DNA of 64,000 bases, from NCBI GenBank assembly GCA_023151255.1, contig JAKLJG010000003.1:186001-250000 (forward strand). The letters are read 5' to 3'. Position numbers and translations under genes: made by a program. The notes beneath the pieces were generated by a model. That model ran no database searches, was not told where the DNA came from, and worked only from the letters and a program-made list of their open reading frames with translations. The DNA comes from Cyclobacteriaceae bacterium. Lineage in GTDB: Bacteria > Bacteroidota > Bacteroidia > Cytophagales > Cyclobacteriaceae. Below, one piece after another: positions 8,069-17,261 of this stretch. How positions within the stretch are numbered: position 1 is the stretch's first letter; every line of letters starts with the position of its first letter.

Positions 8069-9841
8069 TTGGAAAAAGAACAGGTAAGCAGCGGCAACAT
8101 CATTGACTTTAAGGTACTCAGGCGCCTGATGCAATTTGTGCGCCCATATAAATCGCGATTTTATTTTCTGGTTTTCCTCACGCTGGCTGTAGGCGTGCTG
8201 TCGCCCCTGCGGCCGCTGCTCATTCAACACACACTGGATAATGAGGTAGCCTCCGGTGATTATAACGGAATGGTGTGGATGATGGGCATTCTTTTGTTTC
8301 TGCTGCTGGCACAGTCAGTTCTTCAATATGTACACACCTACCTTTCCGGTTGGATGGGCCAGCAGGTTATACGCGACATCCGTACAAAGTTATACCAGCA
8401 CCTGGTTCATCTGCGGCTCCGTTTTTTTGATAAAACGCCCATCGGCCGGTTGGTTACCCGCACCATTTCGGATGTAGAGACTCTTGCCGATGTTTTTAGC
8501 GAAGGGCTTGCTGCCATGGTGAGCGACCTGCTGCAGCTAATTTTTATACTTGCATTTATGTTTTATCAAGACTGGCGGCTGGCCCTGCTTAGCCTGGCCA
8601 CCTTGCCGTTGTTACTTATTTCCACGTATATCTTCAAAGAAAAAATTAAAGTGGCATTTAACGATGTACGCAATGCGGTGGCGAACCTTAACACGTTCGT
8701 GCAGGAACATATCACCGGGATGAATGTCGTTCAGATCTTTGCCAGCGAAAAGCGCGAGTTTGAAAAGTTCAAAGCCATTAATGAAGAGCACAAGCAGGCT
8801 AACCTGCGCTCAGTACTATATTATTCCATCTACTTTCCGGTGGCTGAAATCATTGCTGCAGCAGGTATTGGCTTGCTGGTATGGTACGGAGCCAAAGGGG
8901 CAATCAATTTCGAAGAAACGGGCATTACCATAGGTAAACTTATAGCCTTTATCATGTACATCCAGATGTTCTTCCGGCCTATCCGCATGATAGCCGACCG
9001 CTATAATACCTTGCAGATGGGTATTGTCAGCTCTTCACGCATCATCAACCTGCTGGATAACAAGGAGCATGTGCAGGAAACCGGAACCTACAAACCCGAA
9101 CACCTTGATGGCCGGGTGGAGTTTGACCAGGTGTGGTTTGCGTATAACGATGATCAGTACGTTCTTAAAGACATTAGTTTTACAGTAAAGCCCGGTGAGA
9201 CAATTGCATTGGTGGGCGCAACCGGAGCAGGAAAATCGTCTATCATTAATTTGCTTAATCGGTTTTATGAAATCAACAAAGGCTCCATACGGATAGATGG
9301 TAAAGATATCCGCTTGTATGATTTAGGGAGTTTGCGTAGAAATATTGGGGTGGTGTTGCAGGATGTATTTCTTTTTTCCGATACCATTTTCAATAACATT
9401 ACGCTGGGTAATACCGAAGTAACCGAAGATATGGTGTGGCACGCGGCCGAGCTGGTTGGGGCAAGAAAATTTATTGAACGATTGCCGGGGCAATTCAACT
9501 ATAATGTGATGGAGCGGGGTGCTACGTTATCAGTGGGGCAACGCCAACTCATCTCGTTTATTCGTGCGATGGTGTACGATCCAAAGATTCTGATACTCGA
9601 TGAAGCCACTTCTTCGGTTGACAGTGAAACAGAAGAGATGATACAGCAGGCGATAGATAAGATGATGAAAGGACGCACCTCTATTGTCATCGCCCACCGG
9701 CTTTCCACCATCCAGCGGGCCGATAAAATTCTGGTGCTTGACCACGGCCACATCATCGAGTCGGGCCGGCACGAAGAACTTCTTCAACACCAGGGCGCAT
9801 ACGCCCAACTGCATAAAATGCAGTATAAAGAGATTGCCTGA
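8069..9841 (+). CDS. ABC exporter half-transporter, MdlB/YheH-like
   Basis: 590 residues starting at a TTG three bases after the truA stop. Six membrane segments occupy residues 25-320, followed by an ATPase domain: Walker A GATGAGKS near 382, signature LSVGQRQL near 486, Walker B ILILDEATSSVD near 507 and the switch IAHRLSTI near 540. The signature LSVGQ and intact DE pair are typical of the MdlB/YheH/TM288 half of heterodimeric exporters. The matching MdlA-like half lies at 10601-12418 on the other strand. Substrate unknown; such pumps export lipids or drugs. Confidence 0.92.
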   Translation: MEKEQVSSGNIIDFKVLRRLMQFVRPYKSRFYFLVFLTLAVGVLSPLRPLLIQHTLDNEVASGDYNGMVWMMGILLFLLLAQSVLQYVHTYLSGWMGQQVIRDIRTKLYQHLVHLRLRFFDKTPIGRLVTRTISDVETLADVFSEGLAAMVSDLLQLIFILAFMFYQDWRLALLSLATLPLLLISTYIFKEKIKVAFNDVRNAVANLNTFVQEHITGMNVVQIFASEKREFEKFKAINEEHKQANLRSVLYYSIYFPVAEIIAAAGIGLLVWYGAKGAINFEETGITIGKLIAFIMYIQMFFRPIRMIADRYNTLQMGIVSSSRIINLLDNKEHVQETGTYKPEHLDGRVEFDQVWFAYNDDQYVLKDISFTVKPGETIALVGATGAGKSSIINLLNRFYEINKGSIRIDGKDIRLYDLGSLRRNIGVVLQDVFLFSDTIFNNITLGNTEVTEDMVWHAAELVGARKFIERLPGQFNYNVMERGATLSVGQRQLISFIRAMVYDPKILILDEATSSVDSETEEMIQQAIDKMMKGRTSIVIAHRLSTIQRADKILVLDHGHIIESGRHEELLQHQGAYAQLHKMQYKEIA

Positions 9842-9871
9842 CAAGGCCGTGGGGTGCTTCGCTTAAAGCAT

Positions 9872-9879
9872 TATATTTG
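9872..9879 (+). promoter_or_regulatory. -7 box TATATTTG, five bases before the ATG at 9885
   Basis: A perfect TAnnTTTG match that would give a transcript starting at or next to the start codon of the barrel-like protein gene. Confidence 0.45.
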
Positions 9880-9884
9880 CCTTA

Positions 9885-10613
9885 ATGCACCTGAACCTGT
9901 CAGTTTGTTTTGTCCTGCTTTTGTTGGTTTCGGCAGTCTTTGCCCAGCGACCCAAGGTACACCATGGCGGCCGGGTTGTACACCACCGCACAAACCACAA
10001 CTATAATGTCATTAAAATTTCCAGGGCCAAAGCCAAAACCGTTTGCCCGGTATTTGAGGATACCGGCTATCCCTATCATGGTTTGGGTGTTAAACTTGGC
10101 GATCCCTTTGCCGTTACGTATAAATACTATGCCAGTAAACATTTTTCATTGGGTATAGATGCGGGCCGTTCAGCCAGCGGTTTGTACAGCCGCTATTACC
10201 GCGAAATTTTTCCAGAGTTCATCAACACCGACACGCTGGGCCCTATGCAAAGCATTGAGTATATGACGCACAGGGTCAATTCGGACTGGGTGGCTGAGCT
10301 ACGGGCCCTCTATCATATTAAAGCCGACCGGCTGAGCCAAGGCCTTCAACTCTATGCCGGACTTGGTTGGGAGTTCAGGAAACTGAATATTTCGTATGAT
10401 TTTTTTGTTAATGACGGACCGCTCGAAAACAAAGTTGAACGAATAACGGTTGACCGATTCACTTACGGCATACAGGCAACTATAGGTATTGAATATTCAT
10501 ACTTCAGTTTACCTGTTTCAGCTTTTATGGAACTGGACCTGTATAACGATCTGCTCAAAAGTCCGGGCTATAGGCGAATTCAGGGCGGGGTGGGCTTGCG
10601 CTATGTATTCTGA
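9885..10613 (+). CDS. putative outer-membrane beta-barrel protein
   Basis: 242 residues with a signal peptide (MHLNLSVCFVLLLLVSAVFA, then Q). After a basic His-rich linker (HHGGRVVHHRTNHNY) the chain alternates short amphipathic strands, several with aromatic girdle residues, and ends in Phe (GGVGLRYVF), the usual last residue of outer-membrane barrels. No specific family recognised. It lies between the two halves of an ABC exporter and its last 13 bases overlap the end of the convergent one. A role with that exporter is only a guess from position. Confidence 0.7.
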   Translation: MHLNLSVCFVLLLLVSAVFAQRPKVHHGGRVVHHRTNHNYNVIKISRAKAKTVCPVFEDTGYPYHGLGVKLGDPFAVTYKYYASKHFSLGIDAGRSASGLYSRYYREIFPEFINTDTLGPMQSIEYMTHRVNSDWVAELRALYHIKADRLSQGLQLYAGLGWEFRKLNISYDFFVNDGPLENKVERITVDRFTYGIQATIGIEYSYFSLPVSAFMELDLYNDLLKSPGYRRIQGGVGLRYVF

Positions 10614-12418
10614 ATCGTGTTCCCCTCGCTAACCTGCGCTTCATCGCCAAGGACTTGCTTTTCATACAGTTCGCGGTACACACCGTTGTTCTTTAAAAGT
10701 GTTTCGTGTGTGCCCTGCTCAACAATACGGCCATCAACCAGCACGATGATTTTATTAGCCAGTTTGGCTGAAGAAACCCGGTGCGAAACAATAACGGTGG
10801 TACGGTCCTTCATAATCCGCTTCAGGCTGTTGAGAATGGTGTTCTCTGTTTTTGTGTCAACGGCTGAAAGGGCATCATCCAGAATGAGGATGCGCGGCTC
10901 GTGAACAATGGCCCGCGCAATGCTTACGCGCTGCTTCTGCCCGCCCGAAAGGGTAATGCCCCGCTCGCCCACACGGGTATCAAGGCCGTGTGGAAATGCC
11001 AGAATGTTTTGGTACACATCGGCATCTTGGGCTGCCTGAATAATTTGTTCTTCACTGAGTTGTTTGGCGCCACCAAAAGCAATGTTGTTACGGATGCTTT
11101 CGCTGAACAGAAATACATCCTGAGGAACATAGCCAATCTGGCTTCGCAAACTCGTCAGATCATAATCAGCAATCGGAATATCATCAATTCTGATTTCGCC
11201 TTCGCGAACGTCATACAGGCGTGTAATCAGATTGGAAACGGTGCTTTTACCTGAGCCGGTTGTGCCGATAATGGCCAGCGATTCACCGGGGTTTATCACA
11301 AACGAAACATCGGTTAATGCTTTTATGCCTGTGTCAGGGTACGTAAAACTAACATGGTCAAATTCCACTTTACCTTTTATCTCACGCTGCAGCTTTTTTA
11401 CCGAAAAAATGGTGGGCTGTGTTTTTAAAAATTCATTTATACGTTTCTGGCTTGCTTCGGCCCGCTGCACCAGGCTGCTGGTGTATCCCAATGAAGTAAC
11501 CGGCCAGGTAAGCAGGTTAACATAAATGATAAACTCGGCAATATGGCCAAACGATAAATTTCCGTTAATAACTTCCGTGCTGCCTGCGTAAACCGTGAGA
11601 ATGGTGCTCAGCCCGATTAGTCCCATGATTAGTGGAAAAAAAAGCGCTTGTACACGCGTGAGCCGGAGCGATTGGGCCTTGTAATGATCACTGGCTTTTT
11701 CAAAACTGGCTATCGATTCTGCTTCGCGATTAAATGATTTAAGCACCCGAATGCCGCTGAAGGCCTCCTGCACAAACGTTGATAACCGTGATTGACTTTG
11801 CTGAATTCGCTCCGAACGTCTCTCAATTGTGTTGTTAACCAGGTAAATACTCAGCGACAACAACGGAAGCGGTATAAGGGCATACCAGGTAAGTTTGGCG
11901 CTGATGGTAAACATAACCGGAATTAAGATGAGGAACAGGGTAATTAGTTGCAGTCCGTACATGATGGCGGGTCCCAGGTACATTCGCACACGGCTTACAT
12001 CTTCCGAAATACGGTTCATCAGATCACCCGTGTTATTCTTTCTGTAAAAACTTAATGGCAATGCCTGGTAATGTGTAAAGATCTCATTCTTCAGATCGAA
12101 CTCAATCAATCGCGACATGACAATTAAGGTTTGCCTGACGAGATAAAGAAAAAATCCGCGCAGCAGGGCCATCAATAAAATTAATCCTGCATACAGCAGG
12201 ATGCCCTGTGCAAAAATTCCGTAAAAATTTTCCTGCAGTGAAAGATTGGCAAATGACCGGTAAATGCGAATGTTTTCAATAACCAAATCGATAGCATGCC
12301 TTACCAGTTGGGCCGGAATAATCTGGAAAATGTTTGAAATAATCACGAACACGATACCCCACAATAAGTGATACTTGTATTTGAGCAGGTATTTATTGAG
12401 GTATTTGAGTTCTTTCAT
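10601..12418 (-). CDS. ABC exporter half-transporter, MdlA/YheI-like (degenerate site)
   Basis: 605 residues. Membrane segments cover about 15-330. The ATPase domain has Walker A GTTGSGKST near 385, signature LSGGQKQR near 488, Walker B ILILDDALSAVD near 507 and switch VSHRVSS near 540. In Walker B the catalytic Glu is replaced by Asp (LDDALS), as in the MdlA/YheI/TM287 half of heterodimeric exporters that carry one non-hydrolysing site. This pairs naturally with the gene at 8069-9841. It is separated from the divergent dehydrogenase gene by about 160 bases. Confidence 0.92.
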   Translation of the reverse strand: MKELKYLNKYLLKYKYHLLWGIVFVIISNIFQIIPAQLVRHAIDLVIENIRIYRSFANLSLQENFYGIFAQGILLYAGLILLMALLRGFFLYLVRQTLIVMSRLIEFDLKNEIFTHYQALPLSFYRKNNTGDLMNRISEDVSRVRMYLGPAIMYGLQLITLFLILIPVMFTISAKLTWYALIPLPLLSLSIYLVNNTIERRSERIQQSQSRLSTFVQEAFSGIRVLKSFNREAESIASFEKASDHYKAQSLRLTRVQALFFPLIMGLIGLSTILTVYAGSTEVINGNLSFGHIAEFIIYVNLLTWPVTSLGYTSSLVQRAEASQKRINEFLKTQPTIFSVKKLQREIKGKVEFDHVSFTYPDTGIKALTDVSFVINPGESLAIIGTTGSGKSTVSNLITRLYDVREGEIRIDDIPIADYDLTSLRSQIGYVPQDVFLFSESIRNNIAFGGAKQLSEEQIIQAAQDADVYQNILAFPHGLDTRVGERGITLSGGQKQRVSIARAIVHEPRILILDDALSAVDTKTENTILNSLKRIMKDRTTVIVSHRVSSAKLANKIIVLVDGRIVEQGTHETLLKNNGVYRELYEKQVLGDEAQVSEGNTIQNT

Positions 12419-12512
12419 TTAAAAAAATTTTGCTAATGCACCTAAAAACGAAACAAACACGTTAAAGTTCATGCAATCGTTTGTTTTACATGGAAAAGCC
12501 GAGCAAAGCAAG

Positions 12513-12520
12513 TAATTTTG
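12513..12520 (+). promoter_or_regulatory. -7 box TAATTTTG upstream of the dehydrogenase gene
   Basis: TAnnTTTG match, leaving a leader of about 55 bases before the ATG at 12581. No -33 element at standard spacing was seen; a TTTG lies farther off at 12480-12483. Confidence 0.35.
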
Positions 12521-12580
12521 TGCCGTTCCGGGCGAACCAGAAATTAAAAGTACTATCAATCATCCCTAAAACAAACCCCG

Positions 12581-13681
12581 ATGGAAGTAAAGGAACTGAA
12601 AAAACCCGCTCAACCTGATTTATTCACCTCGCTTTCAACCCTTGGTCATGAACAGGTGGTGTTTTGTCATGATGAGGCTACCGGTCTGAAGGCCATTATC
12701 GGAATTCACAACACAGCCCTTGGCCCGGCACTTGGCGGAACGCGGATGTGGAATTATGCTACCGAACAGGAAGCGCTTACCGATGTATTGCGCCTGAGCC
12801 GGGGCATGACGTTCAAAGCATCCATCAGTGGATTAAATCTCGGAGGTGGCAAAGCGGTAATCATTGGCGATGCCAAAACCATGAAGACCGAGGCGTTTCT
12901 GCGCAGGTTCGGCAAATTCGTAAACAGCCTGGGTGGCAAATACATCACGGCTGAAGATGTAAATATGAAAACGGCCGACATGGAATACATCGCCATGGAA
13001 ACCAAACATGTTACCGGTTTACCCGAATCCGTTGGTGGTGGTGGTGACCCTTCTCCGGTTACTGCCTATGGTACGTACCTTGGTATGAAAGCCAGCGCTA
13101 AAAAAGTATTTGGCTCCGATAGCCTTGTCGGAAAAAAGGTGGCCGTGCAGGGTGTAGGTCAGGTGGGTATGCACCTGGTAGAATACCTCACCAAAGAAAA
13201 TGCAATCGTTTATATCACCGATATTTCCGAAGATAAAGTAAAGCATGTTGCCACAAAATTCGGAGCAACTGCTGTTTCGCAGGAAGCCATCTACGACCTG
13301 GACGTGGATATCTATGCCCCTTGCGCGTTGGGAGCCACCCTTAATGACAACACTATTCCGCGGTTAAGATGCAGTATCATTGCCGGTGCCGCCAACAACC
13401 AGTTGAAAGATGAAGTGAAACACGGCTATATGCTTATTGACCGCAGCATTACCTATGCACCCGATTTTCTGATCAATGCCGGTGGATTAATTAATGTGTA
13501 TAATGAGTTTCTCGGCAACTATAATCGTAACCGTGTTTTTGAGCAAGCCGAAAGAATTTACAGCACATGCCTTAATATTTTTGATTTGGCTTCGAAAGAA
13601 AAAATAAATACCCAGGAGGCTGCTATTAAAATTGCCGAGAAACGTATTGAAGACGTGTGCCGGGTAAGAATACCCCGTTAA
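12581..13681 (+). CDS. leucine dehydrogenase-type amino acid dehydrogenase
   Basis: 366 residues, the size of branched-chain (leucine) dehydrogenases rather than the longer glutamate enzymes. It interconverts branched-chain amino acids and 2-oxo acids with NAD. The glycine-rich active segment GLNLGGGKAVI near 86-96 carries the catalytic Lys, with PALGGTRM near 48-55 and the NAD-binding GVGQVGMHLVEYL near 190-202. Start ATG at 12581. It is followed by a clear terminator. Confidence 0.9.
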   Translation: MEVKELKKPAQPDLFTSLSTLGHEQVVFCHDEATGLKAIIGIHNTALGPALGGTRMWNYATEQEALTDVLRLSRGMTFKASISGLNLGGGKAVIIGDAKTMKTEAFLRRFGKFVNSLGGKYITAEDVNMKTADMEYIAMETKHVTGLPESVGGGGDPSPVTAYGTYLGMKASAKKVFGSDSLVGKKVAVQGVGQVGMHLVEYLTKENAIVYITDISEDKVKHVATKFGATAVSQEAIYDLDVDIYAPCALGATLNDNTIPRLRCSIIAGAANNQLKDEVKHGYMLIDRSITYAPDFLINAGGLINVYNEFLGNYNRNRVFEQAERIYSTCLNIFDLASKEKINTQEAAIKIAEKRIEDVCRVRIPR

Positions 13682-13689
13682 GCAACCAT

Positions 13690-13723
13690 AAAAACCCGCA
13701 TACCATCTGCGGGTTTTTTATTT
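13690..13723 (+). terminator. rho-independent terminator after the dehydrogenase gene
   Basis: AAAAACCCGCA (13690-13700) pairs with TGCGGGTTTTT (13708-13718) across a 7-base loop, followed by a T-rich stretch. It lies nine bases after the stop codon. Confidence 0.88.
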
Positions 13724-13739
13724 TAACCGAATCAACCTG

Positions 13740-13747
13740 TATCTTTG
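13740..13747 (+). promoter_or_regulatory. -7 box TATCTTTG upstream of nusB
   Basis: TAnnTTTG match 16 bases before the nusB ATG, directly after the preceding terminator. It likely drives the nusB cluster. Confidence 0.5.
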
Positions 13748-13763
13748 GCTGTTCTTTGAAACC

Positions 13764-14903
13764 ATGCTCAACCGCAGAAGCCTTCGGATTAAAGTAATGC
13801 AAAGCCTGTTTGCATTTCAGCAAAGCAAAGAAGCCAACCTGCAGCTTTGTTACGACCGGATTGAAGAAGCCTTTGCGCCCGATCTCAATTCAATGGAAGT
13901 GCAGGATAAAAAACTCCTCAGTCAGCAAAAATCACAAGCCCTCAAAGTTTTCAAGAAGGTCTTTGAACAAAAAGCCGATTTACCAGCCAACCTGGATAAC
14001 AAAATCAAAAAAGCCGTAACCGACTCGCTTGAGTTTTATGCAAAAAGTGAGCATAAAGACTTTACTTATTTTAAACGAAATCTGGTTACCGAAGTTGAAC
14101 GCATCTACGATCAGTACCTGGCCGTATTAAATCTGGCTGTTGCCCTGGCTGATGCAGCCGCAGACGACAAGAAGATCAACCACAAAAATTTTTTGAACAA
14201 CGCCTGGATAACGGCCTTTCGTGAAAGCGAAGATCTGAAAACCCGAACCTCAAAAGCTGCTACCCTGTGGGTATCACACGCAAACCTTGTTAAACTGTGG
14301 CTGCGTGATGTGGTTAAACAGGATGCGGACTACATGGACTACCTGGATAGAAAAAATCCATCGGTTGACGAGCAGAAAAAACTAATTAACCATTTATTCC
14401 GGAAGATTATCCTGGGCAAAACCGTCATTAACGAATTCTTTGAATCTGAAATATTACGATGGGCCGAGGATCGGGAGATTGTTAAAGGCATGGTGGAGAA
14501 AACCGTTAAATCATACGACCCGCAATCTCAAAAGCCACTTCAGCTGCATGAACTTTCGCTAAACTGGGACGATGACCGGGAGTTCATCGAAAAACTGTTT
14601 ACCGATGCCGCCAACCTGCCCGATTCGCTTAAGGAACACATCGCCAAAAACACGCGCAACTGGGAGGTGGAGCGCCTGCCGTTAACTGACCGGATAATCC
14701 TCGAAATGGCGTTAGCCGAGCTTACCGGATTTCCGAGCATACCCGTTAAAGTAACCATTAACGAGTACATTGAACTGGCCAAAAACTACAGCACCCCTAA
14801 AAGCCGGCAATTTATTAATGGCATACTGGATGTTATTTCCAAAGAGTTAAAAACGGCTGGCATACTAAAGAAAAGCGGCCGTGGACTGATTGACAATAAG
14901 TAA
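13764..14903 (+). CDS. nusB: transcription antitermination factor NusB (long form)
   Basis: 379 residues, far longer than the about 140-residue proteobacterial protein; long N-terminal extensions are usual in Bacteroidota. The NusB fold is clearest at the C-terminus: LPLTDRIILEMALAEL, IPVKVTINEYIELAKNYS and FINGILD near 305-355. It starts MLNRRSLRIKVMQSLFA, also typical. With NusE it binds boxA RNA and supports antitermination on rRNA operons. First gene of the nusB-ytxH-DUF1573-yajC-ybbR-coaE series. Confidence 0.92.
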   Translation: MLNRRSLRIKVMQSLFAFQQSKEANLQLCYDRIEEAFAPDLNSMEVQDKKLLSQQKSQALKVFKKVFEQKADLPANLDNKIKKAVTDSLEFYAKSEHKDFTYFKRNLVTEVERIYDQYLAVLNLAVALADAAADDKKINHKNFLNNAWITAFRESEDLKTRTSKAATLWVSHANLVKLWLRDVVKQDADYMDYLDRKNPSVDEQKKLINHLFRKIILGKTVINEFFESEILRWAEDREIVKGMVEKTVKSYDPQSQKPLQLHELSLNWDDDREFIEKLFTDAANLPDSLKEHIAKNTRNWEVERLPLTDRIILEMALAELTGFPSIPVKVTINEYIELAKNYSTPKSRQFINGILDVISKELKTAGILKKSGRGLIDNK

Positions 14904-15037
14904 ACCATTTTAAATGTGTAAAATTGCAATCTCAAAGGTTACAATAAACCATACGGTAGTATTTTTACAGGATTTTATAAACCGGCTTTGGTCATGCACG
15001 TTGTAATCATGAGGTTTGTTAGAAAATTCGTACAAGT

Positions 15038-15352
15038 ATGAGTAAACGCGGAGGAAATACGCTTCTGGCTTTTCTGGCAGGCGCTGCAGCGGGTGCCATT
15101 ATCGGCATTTTGTACGCACCCGATAAGGGGATTAACACCAGGCAAAAGCTATCCTTTCAATTGGAGAAGTACAGAAACATGCTTCAAAACCTGGTTAACG
15201 ACCTGATTGACGGCAAAGAAACCCCACTAACCAGCGAGGCGAAGTCGCAAGGCCAGCGCGTGGTGGACGATGCCAAATTAAAAGCTGAAAAACTTCTGGA
15301 AGATGTGGATGAACTTTTAGGACAGATTAAAGGTAAAAAAGGAAAAGGGTAA
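15038..15352 (+). CDS. YtxH domain protein
   Basis: 104 residues. A Gly/Ala-rich membrane segment (LLAFLAGAAAGAIIGILYAP, residues 8-27) followed by a charged helical tail with basic C-terminus is the YtxH pattern. Such small membrane-anchored proteins are linked to stress responses in Bacillus; the role here is unknown. It sits in the conserved nusB-coaE neighbourhood. Confidence 0.8.
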   Translation: MSKRGGNTLLAFLAGAAAGAIIGILYAPDKGINTRQKLSFQLEKYRNMLQNLVNDLIDGKETPLTSEAKSQGQRVVDDAKLKAEKLLEDVDELLGQIKGKKGKG

Positions 15353-15368
15353 TAAACGTTATAGCGAT

Positions 15369-15896
15369 ATGAAAACACGATGGATCGTATTTATAGTGCT
15401 TGCTGGCGTGGCCATCGCCTGCAAGGATAAAGACGCAGAGAAAAAGATTGCCGCGCTGGAAGCAAGGCTTTCTCAACTGGAGGGAGGCAAGAGTCAATCA
15501 CCAACCTTTACGCCAACGGAACAGGCGGCCCAGCCCGAACAAAAGCCGGAAGGCCCGCTGCCGGTAATCACCTTCGAGAAAACCGAGCACGACTTTGGCA
15601 CCATTAACGAAGGACAAAAAGTTACCTACACCTACAAGTTTAAAAACACAGGCGAGGCCCCGTTGATCATCCAAAGTGCCCAGCCCTCATGCGGCTGCAC
15701 CGTGCCGGAGTGGTCGAAAGATCCGATACCGGTAGGAGGCGAAGGATTTGTTAAAGCCGAGTTTGACAGCAACGGCAAACCGAACATTCAAAATAAAACC
15801 ATTACTGTAACAGCCAACACCTGGCCTAAAACCACCACGCTTCGGTTTAAGGCTATGGTTACGCCTAAAGACCAAGCAACCGGCCCCAAGAAATAG
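15369..15896 (+). CDS. DUF1573 lipoprotein
   Basis: 175 residues. The signal ends at C18 (LAGVAIAC), so it is probably a lipoprotein. A short coiled region (KKIAALEARLSQLEGG) and a Pro/Gln linker precede one DUF1573 domain: EHDFGTINEGQKVTYTYKF, the hallmark PSCGCTVPEW near 110-118 and the strand NKTITVTAN. DUF1573 is an immunoglobulin-like fold very common in Bacteroidota envelope proteins. Exact role unknown. Confidence 0.88.
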   Translation: MKTRWIVFIVLAGVAIACKDKDAEKKIAALEARLSQLEGGKSQSPTFTPTEQAAQPEQKPEGPLPVITFEKTEHDFGTINEGQKVTYTYKFKNTGEAPLIIQSAQPSCGCTVPEWSKDPIPVGGEGFVKAEFDSNGKPNIQNKTITVTANTWPKTTTLRFKAMVTPKDQATGPKK

Positions 15897-15915
15897 GTAT
15901 TATTCACCTCCTATA

Positions 15916-15955
15916 CAAGCATCCCAGGCCCTGTAGGTTTGGGATGCTTGCTTTT
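15916..15955 (+). terminator. stem-loop with short T tract after the DUF1573 gene
   Basis: CAAGCATCCCA (15916-15926) pairs perfectly with TGGGATGCTTG (15940-15950) around a 13-base loop, followed by CTTTT. Likely terminator before the yajC promoter. Confidence 0.7.
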
Positions 15956-15961
15956 ATGGCC

Positions 15962-15969
15962 TAACTTTG
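15962..15969 (+). promoter_or_regulatory. -7 box TAACTTTG upstream of yajC
   Basis: TAnnTTTG match directly after the stem-loop and 25 bases before the yajC ATG. Confidence 0.45.
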
Positions 15970-15994
15970 CCAGCCTTAATTTTAACGATAATCC

Positions 15995-16306
15995 ATGAAC
16001 GCCATTATTCTTCAAGCCACGGCCCAGGGCAGCAACTACAGTTTCTACATTATGATGGGCCTGATGATCCTGATCTTTTATTTCTTTATGATCAGGCCGC
16101 AACAGAAAAAAGCAAAAGAGCAGAAAAAATTTATTGACGAGATTAAAAAGGGCGATTACGTAGTAACCATTGGCGGTGCTCATGGCCGGGTGGCCGAACT
16201 GGAAGGTGATACCTTTATCCTCGAAGTTGAAAAAGGCGGACGCATCCGGTTTAACAAGTCGGCCATTTCGCTGGAGGCCAGCCGCGCAGCCAATAAGAAG
16301 CAATAA
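15995..16306 (+). CDS. yajC: preprotein translocase subunit YajC
   Basis: 103 residues. One N-terminal membrane helix (IMMGLMILIFYFFMIRPQQK) followed by the conserved KEQKKFIDEIKKGDYVVTIGG segment (residues about 47-67) and a small beta-rich cytoplasmic domain. YajC associates with SecDF and the Sec translocon in the inner membrane. Seven bases separate it from the ybbR gene. Confidence 0.93.
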   Translation: MNAIILQATAQGSNYSFYIMMGLMILIFYFFMIRPQQKKAKEQKKFIDEIKKGDYVVTIGGAHGRVAELEGDTFILEVEKGGRIRFNKSAISLEASRAANKKQ

Positions 16307-16312
16307 CCCCGG

Positions 16313-17254
16313 ATGGGATTTGTAAACTCGATATTCAACCTGTTTCGATTCAACAAAAAGAACTGGAAGGCCATATTATTGTGCATTTTTGCCGCAACAG
16401 TATTCTGGTTTTTCAACGCCCTTAATAAAAATTATTCAGCCAACATCGGGTTTCCCATCGTATTTGATTACGATCATGAAAAATTTGTGCCGGTTAAAGA
16501 GTTGCCCGAAAAAATACGGCTCAATGTCAGCGGCAACGGCTGGGACCTGTTTCGCAGAAGTTCCGGTCTTAAAGTTCCACCGCTTGTAATTCCGCTGGAA
16601 CGCCCGGCCGAAGTAAAAAAAATTGTCGGCTCCGGTTTGCCCCCCTTATTCACCACCCAGTTAGAAGGTCTCCAAATTAACTTTGTGCTGACCGACACGA
16701 TTTATATTGACATTAACCCCAAAGCCAAGCGGATTATAAAACTGGCGATTGATTCGGTCGACAAATTTATTCAGCGAAACTACGGAGTGGCCAGCCCCAT
16801 TTCCATTGTGCCTGATTCAGTACAGGTAGAAGGACCCGAAGGCCTGATACAGGCTTTACCGGCAACCTTATACTTAACACTGCCCGATGATCGGATAAAA
16901 AGCAATTTTGATGATGTGGTTGAAGTTGATGCCGGCTCGGAATTTATTACACGCACTCCGCCCGTTGTACGCGTGGCGTTCAATGTTGAGAGTATGGAGG
17001 AAGTAACACATACCTGCCCGCTAAAACTCATTCATGTGCCCGAGCAGTTACGTGTGGCGGCAGAAGCAAGCCAGGTTAGTGTTACTGTATTAACACCGGC
17101 ATCACAGGCAAAATTAATGCGTGCCGATTCTATTTACGCGGTTGTTGATTTAAAATCAGTGCCCCGGGGTCATCATAAAATTGCACCACGCATTACCGGG
17201 CTGCCTCAGTACAGCCGCGTAATAAAAGTTGATACCGTTTCCGTATCCTATTAA
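16313..17254 (+). CDS. YbbR-like domain membrane protein
   Basis: 313 residues. One membrane helix (WKAILLCIFAATVFWFFNAL, about 21-40) then an extracytoplasmic part built of YbbR-type beta domains; RLNVSGNGWDLFR, VQVEGPEGLIQALP and VTVLTPASQAKLMRA are repeat-like starts. In Firmicutes the YbbR protein CdaR regulates c-di-AMP cyclase; no cyclase gene is adjacent here, so that function is not implied. Position before coaE is conserved in Bacteroidota. Confidence 0.82.
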   Translation: MGFVNSIFNLFRFNKKNWKAILLCIFAATVFWFFNALNKNYSANIGFPIVFDYDHEKFVPVKELPEKIRLNVSGNGWDLFRRSSGLKVPPLVIPLERPAEVKKIVGSGLPPLFTTQLEGLQINFVLTDTIYIDINPKAKRIIKLAIDSVDKFIQRNYGVASPISIVPDSVQVEGPEGLIQALPATLYLTLPDDRIKSNFDDVVEVDAGSEFITRTPPVVRVAFNVESMEEVTHTCPLKLIHVPEQLRVAAEASQVSVTVLTPASQAKLMRADSIYAVVDLKSVPRGHHKIAPRITGLPQYSRVIKVDTVSVSY

Positions 17255-17261
17255 AGAAATT

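Noticed and set aside
16313-17254. c-di-AMP cyclase regulator role (CdaR) for the YbbR protein
   Set aside because: No cyclase gene is adjacent, and YbbR domains alone do not show this function.
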